Of a DNA stretch of 64,000 nucleotides, positions 1 to 14,100 are shown piece by piece (the stretch's first letter is position 1; each line of letters begins with the position of its first letter). The translations under genes and the position numbers were made by a program. The DNA is from Cardiocondyla obscurior. Its lineage: Eukaryota; Arthropoda; Insecta; Hymenoptera; Formicidae. The notes under the pieces were generated by a model that had not been told where the DNA came from, ran no database searches, and saw only the letters and a program-made list of their open reading frames with translations. The stretch covers positions 8,911,001-8,975,000 of the forward strand of contig NC_091870.1 in NCBI RefSeq assembly GCF_019399895.1, read 5' to 3'.

Positions 1-1366
1 CGAATTGCATTTTGAGTTATGCGTTATCTGAATCAGTGAGCGACGAGTCCAACGTCTGACATTAGTAGTACGGTTATGAAATAGATATTGCGTTAATTTG
101 GAGTTAACAATCTTGGGTCGAAGTCATTTGGAACTCTCGTATCGCGCGCGGATGAGGAGCCAACGTGCGAATCTACAAATACACACGTAAGTGCGAGAGT
201 ACACGGTGCACGGTAATTTACGGTAATGTTTCAATCTCTGTACCTACACGGACTCGTTAATTGGACGGAATAATTGATACGATAATGCGGCGCTTGGCGA
301 TTAGTCTACGGAAAACCAGATTTCCGCGAAGTTCCTGCGAAGTTCGGGAACGTTTCAACGAAGATTTCTATCGCGGTAGCGTTGAATCGCAGGCTCCTCT
401 CGATCACAAGATTATCCGCGATTTTTGATAATGTATTAATCATTTTTTTTTTTTCAGCGGGAGCAAAAATTAATAAAGCAGGTAGTACGTTATTAATTAA
501 AGAATTACGTTATCCCTTTTAACGTATTATGTTATTCATATAGTATACGTTTTAAATAAAGATAAATTTATTATTTAGCGTATAACTATGATTTAAATCA
601 ACGCAAGAAAACTTCGAAAACAGCACGAGGGCAATAGTTCAATAAAAGTACAGTACGTTTTATGAGATCAATTTATCATGTATTGCACATTTCGTTTTAT
701 TCGCAAAGACGCCGACGGAAATTACAATCGATTCCTCGTGGAATGGAAATTTGATAGCCAGCTATTTTTAAAGTTTTTTTTGTATCGAACGTAGAGCGAG
801 TATTTTTGACGATTAACATGAATTAAACCGTAAGTCAGTGCTTGCGATAATAATAATGTTCGACGGCAATACCAACGGTGCATAGATGACGTTGGATGAC
901 AAACGTGCGTCAGGTGTCACACAACGCGTGATATCGTATATTGCAACGGGGACTGTGCCAGATAGTGACGAGTTGCTTGGATTTATAGGGCTTGGTCGAA
1001 TGACAGGCATCTCATAGAGGTAGTTTATCGATAGCGTTAAACCTATTGCGACACGATGATATTGCCGCTGTACAATAAATAAAATAAAATAAAATAAAAT
1101 AAAACTCGGGGACCGCCCTCGGTGCGCGTATCGATTGACTTCATTTCAGTAAAGTTTTAGTGAAGTAAAAAAGACGAAATAGGAGAAGAATTCTGTTACG
1201 ATAAAATTATTGTTATAATTATTACATTTTCTATTTAAAAACAATTATTATATTAAGCAATACATTAAAAATATTATATGCAGTGGAGCTTATATTTGAT
1301 AAAAAGAAAAAAATTCTATTTATCGATATAAATGCAAGGGAATTAATAGGCATTGTTTTATTTCAG
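1..1366. other. Nrx-1 intron (3' part), no gene seen
   Basis: AT-rich DNA upstream of the first exon in the window. No exon with neurexin similarity is visible. An (AAAAT)-type microsatellite lies at about 1074-1103. Confidence 0.7.
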
Positions 1367-1475
1367 TTATTAACAGCTGGGCAAGGTCTTAATGACGACT
1401 TGTGGCATACTCTGAGGTTCTCCAGACGGTTCAACTCGCTCAAATTCCAGATCGACAGTGATGCGGCAATACGAG
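1367..1475 (+). CDS. Nrx-1: Nrx-1 exon: part of LNS4
   Basis: Acceptor TTTATTTCAG precedes and donor GTATGT follows. It reads GLNDDLWHTLRFSRR, the conserved LNS strand with the WHT motif. The exon starts in phase 0 and ends after one base of a codon; the G at 1475 joins CG at 6480 to make Ala (IR-A-ETQLG), as in other neurexins. It is 109 nt long. Confidence 0.93.
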
Positions 1476-2146
1476 GTATGTACATACATGAAATGATACG
1501 CATGCTTTTACATGGAACAATTTTAAACCCTATAAAACGGTTTATCAATGGGGAATGTACATTTTATATAGTGTTAAAATCACGATAATATCGAGAATGA
1601 ATAATTGTATGCAAGATAAATTGGGAATTTTTTTAACAAATTTCTTTTATATAAAGTTTTATTTTTGACAACTGGAAAATTAATGACGTCTCTCCAGTGG
1701 AATTTAAATTAATTTCAGATCTGAATAAAACGTAGATATTTTTTAATTAATCAACTTTTATTGCAAATTGTTGAACACATTTTTCGATGTATTTAATTTT
1801 TTTTACGCTCATACACAAATACTCAAAAATTTTCGCGAATTAAAAAGAAAGCATTAAAAACTTTATATTAATATTCTACAGTTATCACTGGAATTAATTG
1901 CGTGAATTAGCTAAACGTTAAATGCGATACAATATGAGAAACTAGAAATTGAGAAAAAGATCGATTAATTTAGACACGAACTACATTATTACGGGAACAG
2001 GATGCCATGTAAACTGCTGCAAATTGTATGTCGGTACCAGATGCAAAACAGTTGATTGCTTTCGTGCTTGTACAGTGCAAGTGGCGTCTTCGATCGCAAG
2101 GTGTAAGCCGTGTAAGAAATGACGAGAAAAAAAACTTTAATTGAGC

Positions 2147-2181
<35 letters not shown>

Positions 2182-5100
2182 GGAAAAGCAGAAAATTTGC
2201 ATACATTTTTGATTGTGCGAGAAACGTCATTACATTAAATATTAAATTGAAAGAAGGGAGTTTCTCTGTCGCGACATATCGTAGCGAGGGGGTGCTTTGT
2301 ACGTCGCATCGATTGCGCCGACTCGAAGGATTCTTATGCATCATATGCATGTGTACATTCGAACTTTTCACCGCAAGGCGTGAGCCCACGCAAGGGAGCA
2401 ATATCGTATTTCGAAATTCCTATTTAGCATAAATATGTGGAGGCATACCCGCGGCGAAAGCCGTGGTACAGTAAAAAAGTCGCGGTGAAATATACAGAGA
2501 TCTGAAGGCATGTATAAAAATATGGAAACTAAAGCCGACAGATGTGTTGAGACGATCGCGTTTAACACATTTTAGAATAGGATGTTCTCAATTGCCAGTA
2601 AAATAAAATTTAAAGATAAAATAGGAAAAAATTGTTAACACAATTATTGTAGTATTGAAAGCTTGAACGAAATTTTTCTTACGTGATAACATTTTTATTA
2701 GAATTCCCGTATCGGAGATAGTCACTTTCGGCGCGAATTCTTCCTCATAAAAACGTATTAAAAAAATATAAAGATAGAAAAAAAAAGGGTTATTGAAATT
2801 TAACGTGAAAGAATAAGCAAACAACGATGAATGCGGATGCCGATCTTAATTATTTCGCGTAAAAGTTATGGCGTTCTCGAAATTGGAAAACAGAAGTATT
2901 CGGTTAAAATCGAGTGCGGATGTACGCGTGTATATTTGGCGCGCTGCTGGAAAAGGGTGGAAAGAGGAATGCAGCGGCGGAGAAACAAAGAGAGTAAGGA
3001 TTAACTGCGCCGTACGACCAAATTGCCCGGGGCGTATAAATACAGGTGTACACGGGGCGAGGGTGTAGTGTCTCGCCATAGAGAGTTTCTACCCGATAAT
3101 CAATTTCCACATCGAGATTTATCAGTCGGTGGATTCGGCGCGGCGGGATCATTCGGTCTACCAAGATTTATGCGAGCGCCGTACGACGCGCCTCCGCGTA
3201 GGAACGGCTCTCTCGCGTGGAAAATAATTTTCCGCCTTCTCTCGATCATCGCCCGCCGTGCGATCGTTTGCCCGTGTTCAGTATTAGTGTTGTTATTTGT
3301 CGGCCCGACGAGTCGGGAAAATTGGCACGGCGAGTTAAATCGTCCTGTCGTTTCCGACTATTACCGTTGCCGATGATCGACCGAGTTGTTAAACGCGACA
3401 GTTTCACAAATATTTCACGCGTTCCGGAAAATCATTATTAAGGAAATTCTTTATTAACAAAGAATTGTTCTTTCGATACTTTTATAAAATTAATGATATT
3501 ACTGTTTCAATTTAAAATAGCCAAACGAGTTCCTTCGTACGTGCGGGGGATATTTTCCAAGTTGTTACGGATTACAAAGGTACCTGCGTCAGTTTGGTCG
3601 CACCATAGATTCGAATAATTAATGAAAATCGCCGAGAAAGTTTTGCGAGATCGACGAGCGGGCGCACAAAATTAAAAATTTCCCAAGCAATTTTTCACCC
3701 AAGTTTCAAGACCGCTCTCATCGCGCTAGCCTCATAAGTTCGGTAAATGGGACAAATGGCAAATTAGAAACTACTGATTTGTTGCAAAATACTAGTTTCC
3801 CAAGACTAAGAAACTTGATACATACGTTACGGCTTGTCTGACACTTTAAACTATCGATATGTAGGCAATATTACAAAACTTATGTTAGAGAGATTGATGT
3901 CATTTTAGTGAAACGAAGGAAATGAAAAAGGAGAAAAATATTTCAGCATGTAGATTTTTCGAATATATAACTTATATATTTATATAAAAAGTACATATTG
4001 AGAATTTAAACTTTTTATATAACAATTACGATTTAATATCTAACGGAGAAAATTGCAAAATTACATTTTTTATTTTTTTTTTTTTCCTATGAGACATTCA
4101 TATATAAATTTCATAATTTTATTACACAATCAGTCTGAGCGAATTAATGAACAATTATATTAAAATAATTAATTATGCAGTATCTCTTGCATATGCAAAT
4201 AAGAGTATATAATTAATAATGCGATGCGAATAATTATCAATTAATGAACTGTTCTCTTTGTGTGCTTGATCGCTTTTAAGAAGCGGCTGAAAAAAAAAAA
4301 AAAAAATCTACGCCGCTCGTTTTATTTTTTGAATCGCCGCTTCGATTTTGATAGCGCTTAAAAGCGCTACATTTTCCGATTGCCTTTCCTCTATCGGATA
4401 AATTACAAGTTTCCCGCGGGTGTTCTCGGCACAACATCACAAATTCAAAACGTGTCGCGTAGTGCGTCCGCTTTTGCATTCCGCCGGCAGCCCTTCGAAT
4501 CGAAACTCTCTTATGAATGCTAATCGAAGATTTTCTAAGGCCGCGGTCGTTATTGCATCTGGCGGTGGATGCGCCGATCGGTGAAAAATGTTATATCAAC
4601 GGGCGAAAATTTTCGTTTGCAAATGATAAAGATGTTATCAGCGACGGAACGGAAGAACGTATCGGCCACATAAGCGACCCATAAAGCGCATCTCGGGGCG
4701 ATCGGGCGATAAAATACAATGAATCAGATATAAAACGGATTTATCTTAAAGCGCGAGCAAAAGGGGACGTTTTATCGGTAAAGGAAAACGCTCTTGCTCG
4801 AGTACCGCTTTCGATAGTTTTGTAACAAGACGAGAATAAAGTTTCGTACGAAACAGTTTTATTCTATATTTTCGGATGTGCTTTGTGCCGCTCCGTGCGA
4901 GCGTATGATCAATGGCTGAGGCACGCGTTTTCTTCAGGAAATTCCACCTCGAGGCGAGGAGTTCTCGCGCCCGCGTTTTCCTCGGGACCGTCAATTTTTC
5001 TCTGTTTACGCCGATTCTCCGACCACATTATTTATGGGGCTATAGATACGCGTTGGTACCATCGATTTCCCGACACCCGGCGGACGGATTACAAATCGTA

Positions 5101-8100
5101 GGCATGCAAATGCGCTTTTTATCGCGCCGACTCCTCGAAACGCTCTCGAAACCGCCGCGCTGCGGTGGCTGCGCGACGGGGAAAAGTGCATCCGGAATCG
5201 ACGGCGACGGGAGAGGGTCGACGTCTCTGCGGTACTCGAGGCACTCCGCCGGCGAGAGCGGCGTTTCAAGTATAAAGTAAATTATATCCCGGCGCGTTTC
5301 CATCAACGGTAAACCGCTTCGCGGAAATTCCTTCGGGGACCCTCTCGTGCGCGCAAATTCCGCGGCTAGCGAAACGGCAGACGTACTATAAGTAAGCAAA
5401 CAATCGATATCGGGAGATATAACGGCGATCCTCGTAACGGCCGGGCCTTTTTTGATACCGATATTATCCGTTCGATAGCGTCGTTACGGCTCTCCGCGTC
5501 TTCGCCGATATTGCGCCTTCCATATTGGAGAACCGTTAAGGTCGCCGTGCGCGAATTGACGCACGGGTCCGTCATTTCAACCGGCGATTCTATTTCAAAC
5601 GTATTCCGTGCGATATAGGCACGTATATGAAAGATAATGTAAGATAATCAAAGCAATTAGCGACACCCGGGTGGAAACAAAACATCGATACACAATCGAG
5701 CGCAGCGTATCTTATTAATATCGATAATACGAGCCGCGCGTGATTGGCTTACCAATCAACCTGGCCCCAATCGGTTCCTGCAAAACAACCCCACCGCAGC
5801 GGCCGCCGTGAAACAGCCACCCTCGCAAAGCTGTCCCTCGGATCACGCTATTAAACTGACGGCGAGTGCCGGCAATATTGAGTTAGGTGGCAATAGCCTA
5901 AATTGCAGTAGCCCTGCACGGCCTTTACTTCGGCGCAATCGATCGCGCCGGGACGATAATTGCTGCACAGCGAAACACACGCGGTCCCCGTCTTAAGCCC
6001 GGCGTAGTTCAATAGTTCAGTTTAAAGTTCGTTGCATTCGGGAATCTCCGTGAACTTCCAGCAATTAATCTATTTACCAACCCTTTCGCCAGATGCTAAT
6101 TAAAGCGATATTTTAATGAACGTTCTAAATTTTCAGGATATATCTTGCAAATAAAACGCGTATCAAGTAAAGAATCTGAAGGAAAAAATAAAGAACGTTG
6201 GGGATTGCACATATATCGCGTTCTTACTTCGCTTTGGTATTTTCAACGTCGAAGTAGAATAATAAAAGAAGTTGGAAAGTTTCAAATGAGAGCGCGTATA
6301 CTTTTAAATTAATTACTACGAGGAGCGCGGTTTCTAATATTGTTACTTTCATTAAAAAAACGGATTTAAACAATAAGATTGTAAATATTCTCCTAAGGCT
6401 ACATTTTTTACTCAAACTTATTTCGCGTCTTACTATTTCTTGGTTTAATGGTATATTAATTCTTTGTACGCGAATGTAGCGGAAACGCAGCTGGGCAAAC
6501 AGGGCATCTTGGAATTCCGCACTCTCCACGTGGGTGGGTATCTTCATGCGGGTGAGGACATACCGCACTTTGTCGGGCAACTCCAGCAGATCTGGTTCAA
6601 CGGATATCCATACTTGGAGATTGCACGGAGCGCTGGAAGCCATCAGGCTTCGCACCAAGGTGTCACGCCCATTATGCGGGTCACAGGCAAGTTCGGAAAA
6701 AGGAACCATCCGGTCCACCATCCGGTGACCTTTACCTCGAAGCACACCTTCGTGGGTCTTCCGGTGCTCAAGGCATACGTCGAGACCAATATCTATTTCC
6801 AGGTGAAAATTGATATTAATCTGATCGATTCTTTTCCTTGCCGCGCGTTTAGTATAACAAATAACTAATAAAGATTTGAAACGCAAAAAGAAAGCGGACC
6901 AGCTGTTTTATACTTGTATATTGCTTTTCAGTTCAAAACGCGCGAAGCGAACGGCTTGATTCTTTACAACGCCGGAAGAGAGCACGATTTTATTGCGGTC
7001 GAGCTGGTGAACGGACACGTGCACTACGTGTTTGACCTAGGCGACGGAGCTGTCAGGGTCAGAGACACTTCGAAGTCCAAGTTGAACGACGGTAAATGGC
7101 ACGCTGTCAGTATCGGTAGACCTGCCTCAAAGAGACACACTCTCGCTGTGGACGATCATGTAACCGCTGTCAACAGTCAGGGCAGCAACGAAAATCTTGA
7201 TCTCGACGGTATTTTATATATAGGTAAGTAAAAAAACTCTGATGTACAATTTGCAATTTTATTCTGTAATTTAAACATTTATTTGCAGCAAAAAAAAACA
7301 AATTTAATTTATATTGAATATATTTTTTTGCTTACTTGATTAATATTATTATGATAATTTGAAAACAGGCATTAGGGGTGCAATATAATTGATTAGTAAG
7401 AATTTAATTAAAATGCAAAAATATTAACTAATTTTTACATACCATTTAGTTATGACAATCTGTCGCATTTTCTCTATTTGAACCCACCCGTTATGTAACG
7501 CGGTAATACAATTAATCAGGATTCTATTCGACAATTTCATTTCAGAGATATTACTACAATAAAATAACAGCATGTACGTGATATTAATTTAATTTAATTA
7601 GTCAGTCGTGATTTACATTTGCAATCTGTTTATTGTATAAGTTATATGTCATTTATGTATTGGTTTCTTAATTAGTTTAATGAATTATATGCATATTTCT
7701 GTTCGACTTACCATATTTATCGTAAAATCGATTTAATGATAAGATGGTTAACGAATATAAAATTCTTAAATTCTCTTTCTTTATCTTAAAAAAAAAAAAA
7801 TTACTTGCATTACAGACAAAGTTCTTTAACTTAAAATATTATTTTTTAATTTTAATAACATTTCGAAATTTTATCGAAAAAGCTTATCATATTTTAATAA
7901 TATTATAAATAATATAACTTGATTTCTGAAAATGCATTAACAACGAACTACTACATTTTTACATAAACGACTACGTCAAGTGATAAAGAAACAGATATTT
8001 CTGTATTTATAATTAATATCGGATAGATCTCTATATACGTCTGCACTAATGAATCCGAAATTCAGTTACGGTATCAGTCTAGCGTTCTATGAATCACCGT

Positions 8101-11100
8101 TAATTAGATCCGTATCATACCATTCCCATTGCTTAATTCATTAATAAATCTATCGATCACCGTCAGACTGACGTAAATTGGCAAATCAGCCATCAATTAT
8201 TCTTCAATAGCGATTGCCAAATTCGCGTCGCGACGTCGGTTTCGTGCAAGATATTCATTAGAAATTTTGCTCTAATTGAACATAATATTTATTGCCGCAT
8301 TAAAATATTTCTAGCAATTTTCAATTACAATGCAAAGTATAACTTAAAGCTTAGATTTGTAATTAAAAATTTATTTTATGTGTTCGTTACATATAATAAT
8401 ATTGAGGAAAGAGGGTACTGCGATAACGAATTTTACTTTATCGGTCAAATCTCCCTTAAGTATATTAGCAATCTGGATGATAGACTTTCAAATACACCAC
8501 ATACGAGCTGATTGGCCGGGCGGTTGAGTTTCGGAGTTCCTGCACGTGGTCATATCGGGTATAATGTGTGACCGTCGAAATAATTTTCGACTGACGGCGA
8601 TCCCGCAGGATTTATGGCGAGATGGCCGGACGTGCGGTCGTCTCGGTTCGTCGAGCGCCCGCGATATCCGCGATTGCCGAGAGGCCTGTGGATATCGCAA
8701 GGCTAAAGCTTGCGAGAGAGATGATTTAACTACCGAATTTCGATTTCTATGTTGCACAACAAATATCAATATCTCACCAGTGGCAATTTTGTCACCGAAC
8801 AAACTGTATCGCGTAATACGAACATATGAATAAATAAGCAAGCCTTAATTATAAAACAATTAAAATTTACAGATTTTATTTTAATAAATTATATTAAATA
8901 AGTTTAACTTTTTTTTTCGTCTATTAACTTTTGCTTTCGTCTGTTTTAGGTGGAGTGGAGAAGACGCAATATATGCTTTTACCAAAACAAATTCTCAGTC
9001 GTCACGGATTTGAGGGTTGTTTGGCGTCATTGGATCTCAGCGGAGAAAGTACCGACCTCATTTCTGATGCTGTCGTGCCGAGTTCTCTCGTCACATCCGG
9101 ATGCGACATTTACACCAACTTGCATCCGGGCAAAAAGTGTACTCATGATCTCTGCGCTAATCATGGGACATGCGTGCAGCAATGGAATAGCTATACATGC
9201 GACTGCGACATGACAAGTTTTACTGGACCAACTTGTAACGATGGTAAAAAAGTAGGAAAAAAAGAAAAAATATAGGGCCGTTCGTACTTACATTTGTAAT
9301 AAATGAGAAAAAGCGAGAGATATAAAGGTTATTAGTATCCTTACATAAAAAATGTAATATTTTATTATATATTTACTAGTTTTGTAATCTTTTTTAGTGT
9401 CTATCTGTACAATTATATAAATGTGTGAGTGTTCTATTTTAACTTTTGCTTCAAATTCCTTAAAAAACAATTTTTTAAATAAAAATTGTTTTTTAATGGA
9501 TTTTTTCTATATATTTTAATAACATTATAAAGTTACTACTAAAGTTATTAAAGTTTAATGCTGCTATCGGATTATTCTGCAGTATTATAAATATTATGAG
9601 GATGTAGAACTAGTTCATAGTTTGGATACGATCAAAATCTCTCACCGGGAGGTAAATATTTTCCCGAATAACTAGTTAATCGCGGTTATTGATAAAACTT
9701 GACGAATTTTTTAGAAACTACAATACTGTTTGAAATACGTGAGGAGGAAAATAAAAATTAAATTAACTTTTAAATTAAAGTAATACTATATGGAATTAAA
9801 TACTATATTTAAAACAAGAAAAATTTTAGCAGACGTTAAAATTTAATATGTAACAAGTAAAATATTATTCTAATACTAAAATGTTTTATTTTGCAGAGGC
9901 TGTTGCTTACGAATTTGGAGCTGGAAGAGGAATTATTACATATACCTTTCCACCTGATCGTCGGCCAGAAATGAAAAGAGATACCGTTGCCTTGGGTTTT
10001 GTCACCAGCGTCAATGATGCTGTACTACTTAGGATAGAATCTGCATCGAGCAATGATTACCTCGAAATCGAAATTGTTAGTATATAATAATAAAATTGAT
10101 TTATCTATAATATTCTTACTAAAAATGTTTTGTGTATGCACGCGTATATATACGAAAGAAATAAATAATTTATTTATATTACAGGTGGAAGGTAATGTTT
10201 TCGCGGTTTATAATATGGGCACCAATGATCATCCGATCGGCGAAGTTGGCGTGAAAGTTAACGACAACCAATATCATGTGGTACGTTTTACCAGAACTGG
10301 ACCGAACAGCACACTACAAGTGGATGACTACAATTTACAATCTAATCATCCGTTGGGTAAGTCATTTTTGCATGCTATATTTCAAAAGACCAGTACCACG
10401 ATACATGACTAACTATCGCCAATCAATAAGTATTTGCATTACGTTAGATATGCGGTAAAAAATTATCTCCCAAGTTTTATTAAATATTAAATATAAATTT
10501 AAATATTAATAAATATTAATAAGTTAGCACCACACAAGATAAGAAAAAAAAGAACTTCACAAACTTTTTCGACAAATAAATTAACGAAAATTATTTAAAA
10601 AAGCACGGTAGTGTTTAATTTGCGACCGCTCGACCGATGTAATACTTTTGTTAAATACGGGACGATCTAAACGGTACGAGAACTGCCGCGCAACTAAAGA
10701 CGAAGGGGTTCCTATGTGCTCTTTTATGGTCATCGTGGTGCTGGTCGTTGACCCGTTCTAACCATGGGAAACGGCCTTGGCTGGGTTCACGAGACCCGAC
10801 CATTGTCTCGGCCTTTTCACGAATGCAAAGGCCGTTTGCCGCTCTCACGGAAAGGCATCTTGCTTGTGTTGGGTTTGATTTATCGATTGACGGAGAATTA
10901 TCAAGCGATTATCCGGAAACGCTTCTCCACAATTGCACTCGAATGCATTACTGGAGCTGAAATTTATGGAGGCCCGCGCCTCTCCTTTCTTAAAACTTAG
11001 AAACATTTTTCGTTGACTTGAGATAAGGGAAATTAATTCTTTGATTTATTTAAGTTCATTACTTTAATTTTAATATCCCCGATAAATAATTAAAATAGAT

Positions 11101-14100
11101 TCTCACTACCTCGGAGATAAAATTTAGGCTCAAATTTAATTCAACGGTTAATATGATTGAGTTAATCATAATTATTCTTAAAATAATTATAAAATTATAG
11201 TTGGATCAAAAATTAATTAGATTATTTTCTTAGCGTATATACTTTTATTACAAGAGTTGATAATGTGTACTCTGCATCGTTCTATAAAACGAAATATTGA
11301 TTGTGAGATTATTCTTGGGAATATTCATCTGTTTTAATAACTTTATTATAAATCTGACAAATGCAGATAATATTTTCAATGATCTACTTTAGTATGCACG
11401 ACGGTATTTTGCTCGTTTTGTTTACACGGTGAAATCTTGACGCTCAACCAGGTGATCGAAGTTTTATCGAACATAAGCTAAGTTTATTTACTCCGCAGGC
11501 TTGGAAATTTCCATCCGTGATATGTTGTCCTGATAACTTGACCTTTAAAAAACGCTTTCGCTTTTCTAACAAGAAACCTGAGCTTATGTTAATCCTGCTT
11601 TTAATATATACGCGACCATTATCCTTTGAAAGAAAAAGTAAAAAAAAAGAATTGCAGAATGAATTGAGCAATTGGAACGATTAATTCTCATTAGTATATT
11701 TTTTATATTAAACAATTTATATTCAAAGATTAAAGGACAACATTATTTTGATCAAAATTTTTTGCAATTGAATAATCCCAAGTGTGTGATAATGTACATT
11801 TAAAGGCAGATGTAACGTTCGCCGCGATGAGCGGCGACGGCGGCTAGCGTACGTGACTTCCCCCTCTCTCGGCGGCCGAGTAAGGTGGACGTAGTAGTAG
11901 AGCGCGGTTCCTCTCCCCACAGTCTTCCCTAACATGTGCTGTGTGGAACATGTACGTGCGTACACGTGCTTCGTGTGAGATTCGACGCACACCACGCCAA
12001 GATCACGTACGCTAACCGCCGTCGCAGCATCCCGGACGCTATTCCTGTCGGTAAGTGTGCATACATATATGGATCTTACATTTATACACATTATGCAACT
12101 AAAGTCTATGAATATATCTAGTTCTTGACGCGTATATCTTCGTCTGAAACATTAAACAATATTAATTCCACTTCAATTAATCAAAAATTGAAATAGACGG
12201 TGACAAACAATTAATTAATTAAACAGAAATATTTGCAAACACTCTGAAAAGAAATTTTTGTATCAAACGTATATATTTAATTAGCAAACGACAAAGCAAG
12301 ATTTCTATTTCCCGTGCGCAATTAATTTTATAATGTCTCTCATATAATATATTTGCTAGAAATTGCATTTGTTCGCGTTGCGGTGTGCACGGGCGTTAAT
12401 ATAATTAAGTGCCTCACTTAGTTATATTATACTCAAATTATTTACACATATAATGAATTGTCGGTTTACTTAGTATAATTTAACACCAGTCTATATGCAA
12501 GCCTGCGGATTAATACGATTCATTGAACCATTTGGCATTTCCATCAAATTTTTGTTCCCGGGTTTTTTTCCCATTGTTTTCGTTTGTGCACGTTGAATTT
12601 ATATTATCAAAGAATACCACGGTGAGCATTTTGCATAGAAAATTTTGCGCGGCTCCATTTTTTCCCTTTAATTGTACTAATCAATTAGATTTACCTCACC
12701 GTGTAATCAGAGCGATTCATATATTTGCTCCCGCGCAGATATTAATTACGGCGTAACATTGCACGTAATAGACTGCGTTGCACTCATTTTCCAGACCCGG
12801 GAAAATTTATCGTCGACTAATGCACGATGCATTTTCATAAGTGCACGAGCTTCTCGGTCCCGCGAGCGTCGTTTGCGCAGTGCGGAACTCCCGCAAATGC
12901 GCACGTATGTTTAATATTCTGTCTGTGGCCCGGAAAGTTTCGGCAAACGCTTCAATTTTTTTATATGTAACTTTCATGTATTTCCCGAATTTGTGGATAC
13001 AAACTTAGGAACGAATTTTTCTAAGTACATTTTTTTTTTACGAAGTTCAAACAAACGCGTGCACGATTCCGCGACCCTCTCTTCACCCTGCGTGATTCGC
13101 ATATCACGCGGTTTTGCAACGAAAGCAAGAAGAGACTCCTCTTCGCGTTTTCTGCTACTCTGCTTCATGTGTGGAAGGTCGTTTATCCCCAAGCCACGTC
13201 ATTTCTTTTACGTGCGTATCCCCTTTTTATTGAGAACATTAAGGAAAAAATATATTTGAGAACAAAAAAGAAATTAAAAATATTTTAAATACATATAACG
13301 AAACGTCATAAAGTGCAGAACTGTTTCTTAAGACACAAGAAAGAATAATCATACAAGAATAAAATATTCTGCTTGAATATTAGAACTAATTAACTCTGTA
13401 AAAATTTCGAATATCTTTTTTGCTTAATTACTGATTATTGAGATATTTTTATTAGAACTCGTGCGTTTGGCAATTAATCTTAAAGAGAAAAAAAAATATT
13501 ATCATAATCGCAATTTAAACTATGAATGCAGAATAATCGCTCGTTTTCAAACTAAGCGATTGACACGTTAGAAGTAGAATGCAAGCCGCTTATTAAAAGT
13601 ATAACCAGCGATATGAGGTTGACCACCTTAATTGAGTCGCTCTTTCAAAACTAATTAAAATCAACCCCTTTGGAGAAAACTCGATCGAAACCTTCTTAGG
13701 TCGCATACATTTCTGATGGAAAAGGTCATGTGGTAGGCCTTTTTTCTCATTACATCGCTTGCGTGATCAACCCCTGCGTTACTTCTATACCCTCTATGCT
13801 ATCCTCGTCGTAAAATAGTTCGAACGACACGTGGTATTTAAATATTAGAGTTTTGTGAGATATTTACTTTTGCAAAGATTACTTATCTATATTTAATATG
13901 CAATCGTAAGTCGGTTTTATAACAATAGCCTTATATTTTAATATAACATTTTACAATTTTACATTATTAGTTGACTCTTTATTTTAAAAACTTATGCTAT
14001 TAAAGGATCACGATATATTAATTAAAAAAAAAAAAAAGTACAATAAAGTGAAAGATTATTTATTACGAAGGTAAATGAGGGTTGGAAACTGAACCCTTGG

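Noticed and set aside
1970..2401. 143-codon minus-strand frame with a poly-Phe run
   Set aside because: It spans the 30-A homopolymer at 2150-2179; low-complexity artefact.
6224..6886. 220-codon open frame on the minus strand, the longest in the window
   Set aside because: It lies antisense to the Nrx-1 exon at 6480-6802 and has no family resemblance of its own; the sense strand explains the open frame.
11723..12091. 122-codon minus-strand frame over the GC-rich intronic island
   Set aside because: No family similarity; the plus-strand splice donor is a better explanation of the island.
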